Shown here in pieces: positions 20,031 through 22,325 of a stretch of DNA of 22,325 bases. Numbering within the stretch: the stretch's first letter is position 1; each line of letters starts with the position of its first letter. The DNA comes from an uncultured Collinsella sp. (GTDB taxonomy: Bacteria > Actinomycetota > Coriobacteriia > Coriobacteriales > Coriobacteriaceae). The notes beneath the pieces were generated by a model. It saw nothing but the letters and a program-made list of their open reading frames with translations. It was not told the DNA's origin and did no database searches. The position numbers and the translations under genes were made by a program. The stretch lies in NCBI GenBank assembly GCA_900757705.1, contig CAAEOW010000106.1, forward strand, positions 1 to 22,325, read 5' to 3'.

Positions 20031-22153
20031 TAGCACTGCTTTATAAGATCGAGTGCCGCGGGGATATCGTCAGCGCTACGGAGCGCAACATAGGTCGGCA
20101 TACCCGGCCCAAATCCGCCCTGCGTGCGTTTGTCCTGGCACATGGCCTCCGGATCAATCAGCTCGTCCACACTCTTTGCCAGGCCGACGGCAATCCAACC
20201 ACCGTTGCTTGTCCTGCCTTCTAGCACGGCGTGCAATTTTCGCTTGCCCGACCTGAAGCCTACATAGTACTTGGCTATGTAGGACTCCCACGAAGGGTTA
20301 CCACTCAGAACGGACTCGCGCACCTCATCGAAAAGCTTCTGGTTGAGCCCACCTTCGGCAAAGGTGGGGTGGTTCTCCTGCAGAGTCCAGACAGGAGCCT
20401 CGTCAGACTCCCCACGAGAAGGACGGTACTTGTCGACGACGTCTGCCGGAAGGTCGGGATACTTCCATATCTCGCACGCTTCTTTCGCCAGCTCGTCCGC
20501 GCGCTGCCCAATCTCTTCCTCACCCCATTTTTCATGCGAGGCAAACGACTTGTTCAGGTAGAGCGGGCTGCATTTAAGTCCCACGTTCGGAAGATTGAGC
20601 TTGTCCGAGAACGACCGGTTTGAGTACTCCTGGTTGTAGCCCGTCAGCGTAAGGTTGCCCAGGTTGTTGCATAACCTGTCGTGGATGTCTTCCCAGTTCT
20701 CGCCAAGCGATTCCTTCCAGCCATGTTCACCGTCGATCGTCTGGGGCATGACGTGCTCGATTTGGTAATTGTCAGCCGAGATGGGCTCCTTCGGGTGGTG
20801 CCAGTTCTCCATGCGCTCCAGGTAATAGCGCTTTTTGGAGAAGCGGTTGTAGCAGTCACGCGTCTTAAACTCCTCGACAAAATGCTCGTCTGTCGGGAAG
20901 TACGCAGTCATACCGCTGCTGTGGATAAGGAGCATCGCCGTAACGTACTCCTCTATATCGTCCTGCTGCTCGAGGTTACGATACATGCCGGCAAAGAAAT
21001 TATTTAGGCCCGTGGTAAGCCTGCCGCAAACCGCCCGCCTGAACAGGAACGACTCGATAGTCTCGCAGATACGCAAAAACGCATTGTGGTTTAACATATT
21101 TCCCTCGTAAACCGAGTAAAGCAGCATCAAAAGAGGCCTGATCTGCTTCACATCAAGGCTTACGATTCTGCCGAATACTTGGTGCAGGCCATCGTCTTTC
21201 TCCTCGCCAAGGAACAACCTGGCATATCTTTGCGCATATTCGCGGAGCTCCTTCAGCAGGCCCTCGGTATCCCCATCGTAGTCATCAGCGAAATAGCGTT
21301 TGAACTCGTGGTAGGCCTCGTTTTCCTTCGGCATCCTATTGGGAACCTTGAGCCACAGCCAGTACCAGATAAATGCATTGAACTCTTCTTCGCCGCCTTT
21401 TCCGAACAAGCGCTCGAGCGGATGCCAGTAACCCTCGTAGAGCTTGGTCTGCTCGTCGTTGGGAAGCGACATAAGAACGTAGTTACGAATGAGGTCAATA
21501 GGCGTGAGCGGCTTGCCCTTGGAGTTCATGGACTCAAATATGAGCTGAGCATTATCAACGCCCGCGGTGAGCTTGGTGTCGATGACCTGCACGCGGTTTA
21601 GCCCCGCCCAAAGCCTTGCAGGGTCGAATGATTTCCCGTGCATCTTTTCACGGAAGAACGCATAGTTCTCGACGATCCGATCCGATTTTTCATCTGGCAC
21701 GGGAGACTCAGACACGATGGAGAACAGTGTCTCTTTATCGTCCTGCGAGAGCACCAGCTTGTAGCGCGCCAGACCGTTGTAGTCATCATCGTTAAAGAGG
21801 TAGTTCTTCCGCAGCGCTGAAATCTTGAGATCGCCAAGGAAGCCGGCCTTGTCGGGGTTGCTCTCCAAATAGTCAGCCAAAGCTGCAATCATCAACGAAA
21901 ACGTCGTCATGCGCTGCTGCCCGTCAATCAGAAGCACGCGCGAAATACTCGTGGCAGAGCTCTCGGACTCGGGGATATAAAGCATCGACCCCACGAAGTG
22001 CGACACGCCATCACGACCCGCTCGCATAACGTCCTCCCAAAGCACTTCGCACTCTTTTACGCTCCACGAGTAAACTCGCTGGTACACAGGAATGACGAAC
22101 TGCATCTTCGCCACGCCCATAAGGTCGAGCAGATTCGCTTCGGTTGCTTTCAT
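20030..22153 (-). CDS. DUF262/DUF1524 (GmrSD- or SspE-like) nuclease, probable anti-phage protein
   Basis: A 707-residue fused protein. The N-terminal DUF262 (GmrS-like, ParB-type fold) shows IPVYQRVYSW at 21-30, the NTP-binding DGQQRMTT at 77-84 and NSKGKPLTPIDLIRNYVLM at 210-228. The central helical region leads to a C-terminal DUF1524 HNH nuclease with QIEHVMPQ (H467) and NNLGNLTLTGYNQEYSNRSF at 496-515. A further tail (about 585-665, HPTFAEGGLNQKLFDEV then KYYVGFR) resembles DUF5655. Relatives cut modified DNA (glucosyl-hydroxymethylcytosine for GmrSD) or act with phosphorothioate marking (SspE); which applies here is unknown. The start ATG follows AGGGAG by nine bases. Base use looks poorer in GC than the ribosomal and purine genes, suggesting transfer. 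No partner gene is visible in the window. Confidence 0.9.
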   Translation of the reverse strand: MKATEANLLDLMGVAKMQFVIPVYQRVYSWSVKECEVLWEDVMRAGRDGVSHFVGSMLYIPESESSATSISRVLLIDGQQRMTTFSLMIAALADYLESNPDKAGFLGDLKISALRKNYLFNDDDYNGLARYKLVLSQDDKETLFSIVSESPVPDEKSDRIVENYAFFREKMHGKSFDPARLWAGLNRVQVIDTKLTAGVDNAQLIFESMNSKGKPLTPIDLIRNYVLMSLPNDEQTKLYEGYWHPLERLFGKGGEEEFNAFIWYWLWLKVPNRMPKENEAYHEFKRYFADDYDGDTEGLLKELREYAQRYARLFLGEEKDDGLHQVFGRIVSLDVKQIRPLLMLLYSVYEGNMLNHNAFLRICETIESFLFRRAVCGRLTTGLNNFFAGMYRNLEQQDDIEEYVTAMLLIHSSGMTAYFPTDEHFVEEFKTRDCYNRFSKKRYYLERMENWHHPKEPISADNYQIEHVMPQTIDGEHGWKESLGENWEDIHDRLCNNLGNLTLTGYNQEYSNRSFSDKLNLPNVGLKCSPLYLNKSFASHEKWGEEEIGQRADELAKEACEIWKYPDLPADVVDKYRPSRGESDEAPVWTLQENHPTFAEGGLNQKLFDEVRESVLSGNPSWESYIAKYYVGFRSGKRKLHAVLEGRTSNGGWIAVGLAKSVDELIDPEAMCQDKRTQGGFGPGMPTYVALRSADDIPAALDLIKQC

Positions 22154-22255
22154 TTGCGTTTGCTCCCTTTTTCTTGTTTTACGTCACCTACCGTCAGTCC
22201 TCCACTGAACGGAGGGCGCTAAAGACAAGAGCATCGAAGCACAGAAGCAACCGGG

Positions 22256-22325
22256 ATGCTCATGTCACTAGATTTTACAACGCTTGTTGCAAACACAATT
22301 GAACGTCTGATCGGTTCCGATGGCT
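22256..22325 (+). CDS. Possible start of a divergent gene (runs off the window)
   Basis: An open frame begins ATG-CTC-ATG (22256 or 22262) and reads (ML)MSLDFTTLVANTIERLIGSDG to the window edge without a stop. Only 23 codons are visible, and there is no clear ribosome binding site upstream (CAACCGGG). It would be divergent from the DUF262 gene across about 100 bases that hold CCTCC/GGAGG and little else. If real, it could be a partner of the nuclease, but this cannot be judged here. Confidence 0.3.
   Translation, partial: MLMSLDFTTLVANTIERLIGSDG

Overview
The window is a high-GC bacterial chromosome segment, most like the class Coriobacteriia (Actinomycetota) and probably Collinsella or a close relative. 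That placement is an inference from the protein sequences, the zinc-type S14, the TAG/TAA stop use with strong GGAGG-like ribosome binding sites, and the gut-type anaerobic purine genes; no 16S gene or other marker is present to prove it.

Region 1 (1-6188, minus strand, read right to left) is the distal half of the spc ribosomal operon: rplE, rpsN (type Z), rpsH, rplF, rplR, rpsE, rpmD, rplO, secY, adk and map. Map runs off the left edge with only its last few residues missing. The genes are tightly packed and partly overlapping, but three spacers (rpsN/rplE, rpsH/rpsN, rplR/rplF) each hold a stem-loop. The proximal half of the operon (rplX, rplN, rpsQ and others) is not upstream of rplE. Instead there is a promoter-like sequence, a large palindromic repeat and an unrelated permease gene.

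Region 2 (6430-18032) is a selenium-dependent molybdenum hydroxylase / anaerobic purine catabolism cluster of the kind found in E. coli as ygeWXY-hyuA-yqeBC-ygfJ-xanQ, here with a different order. Minus-strand genes are an NCS2 purine permease, an XdhC-family protein, a YqeB (EF2563)-family protein, a hydantoinase/dihydropyrimidinase (hyuA-like), a MocA-like nucleotidyltransferase, ygeW, ygeY and ygeX. yqeC is on the plus strand. A divergent YheO/DauR-type regulator (17379-18032) faces ygeX across a spacer with two near-identical palindromes that look like its operators. The catalytic hydroxylase (xdhD type), ygfK, ssnA and carbamate kinase are absent from the window. Together the genes suggest purine uptake, maturation of a Mo/Se hydroxylase, ring opening of an oxidised heterocycle, and carbamoyl and diaminopropionate chemistry leading to pyruvate plus ammonia.

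Region 3 (18156-22325) is accessory. It holds a Pro/Ala-rich single-pass membrane protein, a four-copy repeat with an exact 33-bp period (possibly an IS21-type end or an array of protein sites), and a small gene interrupted by two in-frame TAG codons. It ends with a 707-residue DUF262/DUF1524 (GmrSD/SspE-like) nuclease, probably anti-phage, whose lower-looking GC content suggests acquisition. Large palindromes occur at several cluster boundaries (6430-6496, 10632-10704, 15754-15871) and may be dispersed repeats of this genus. No tRNA, rRNA, CRISPR array or complete insertion sequence was seen.
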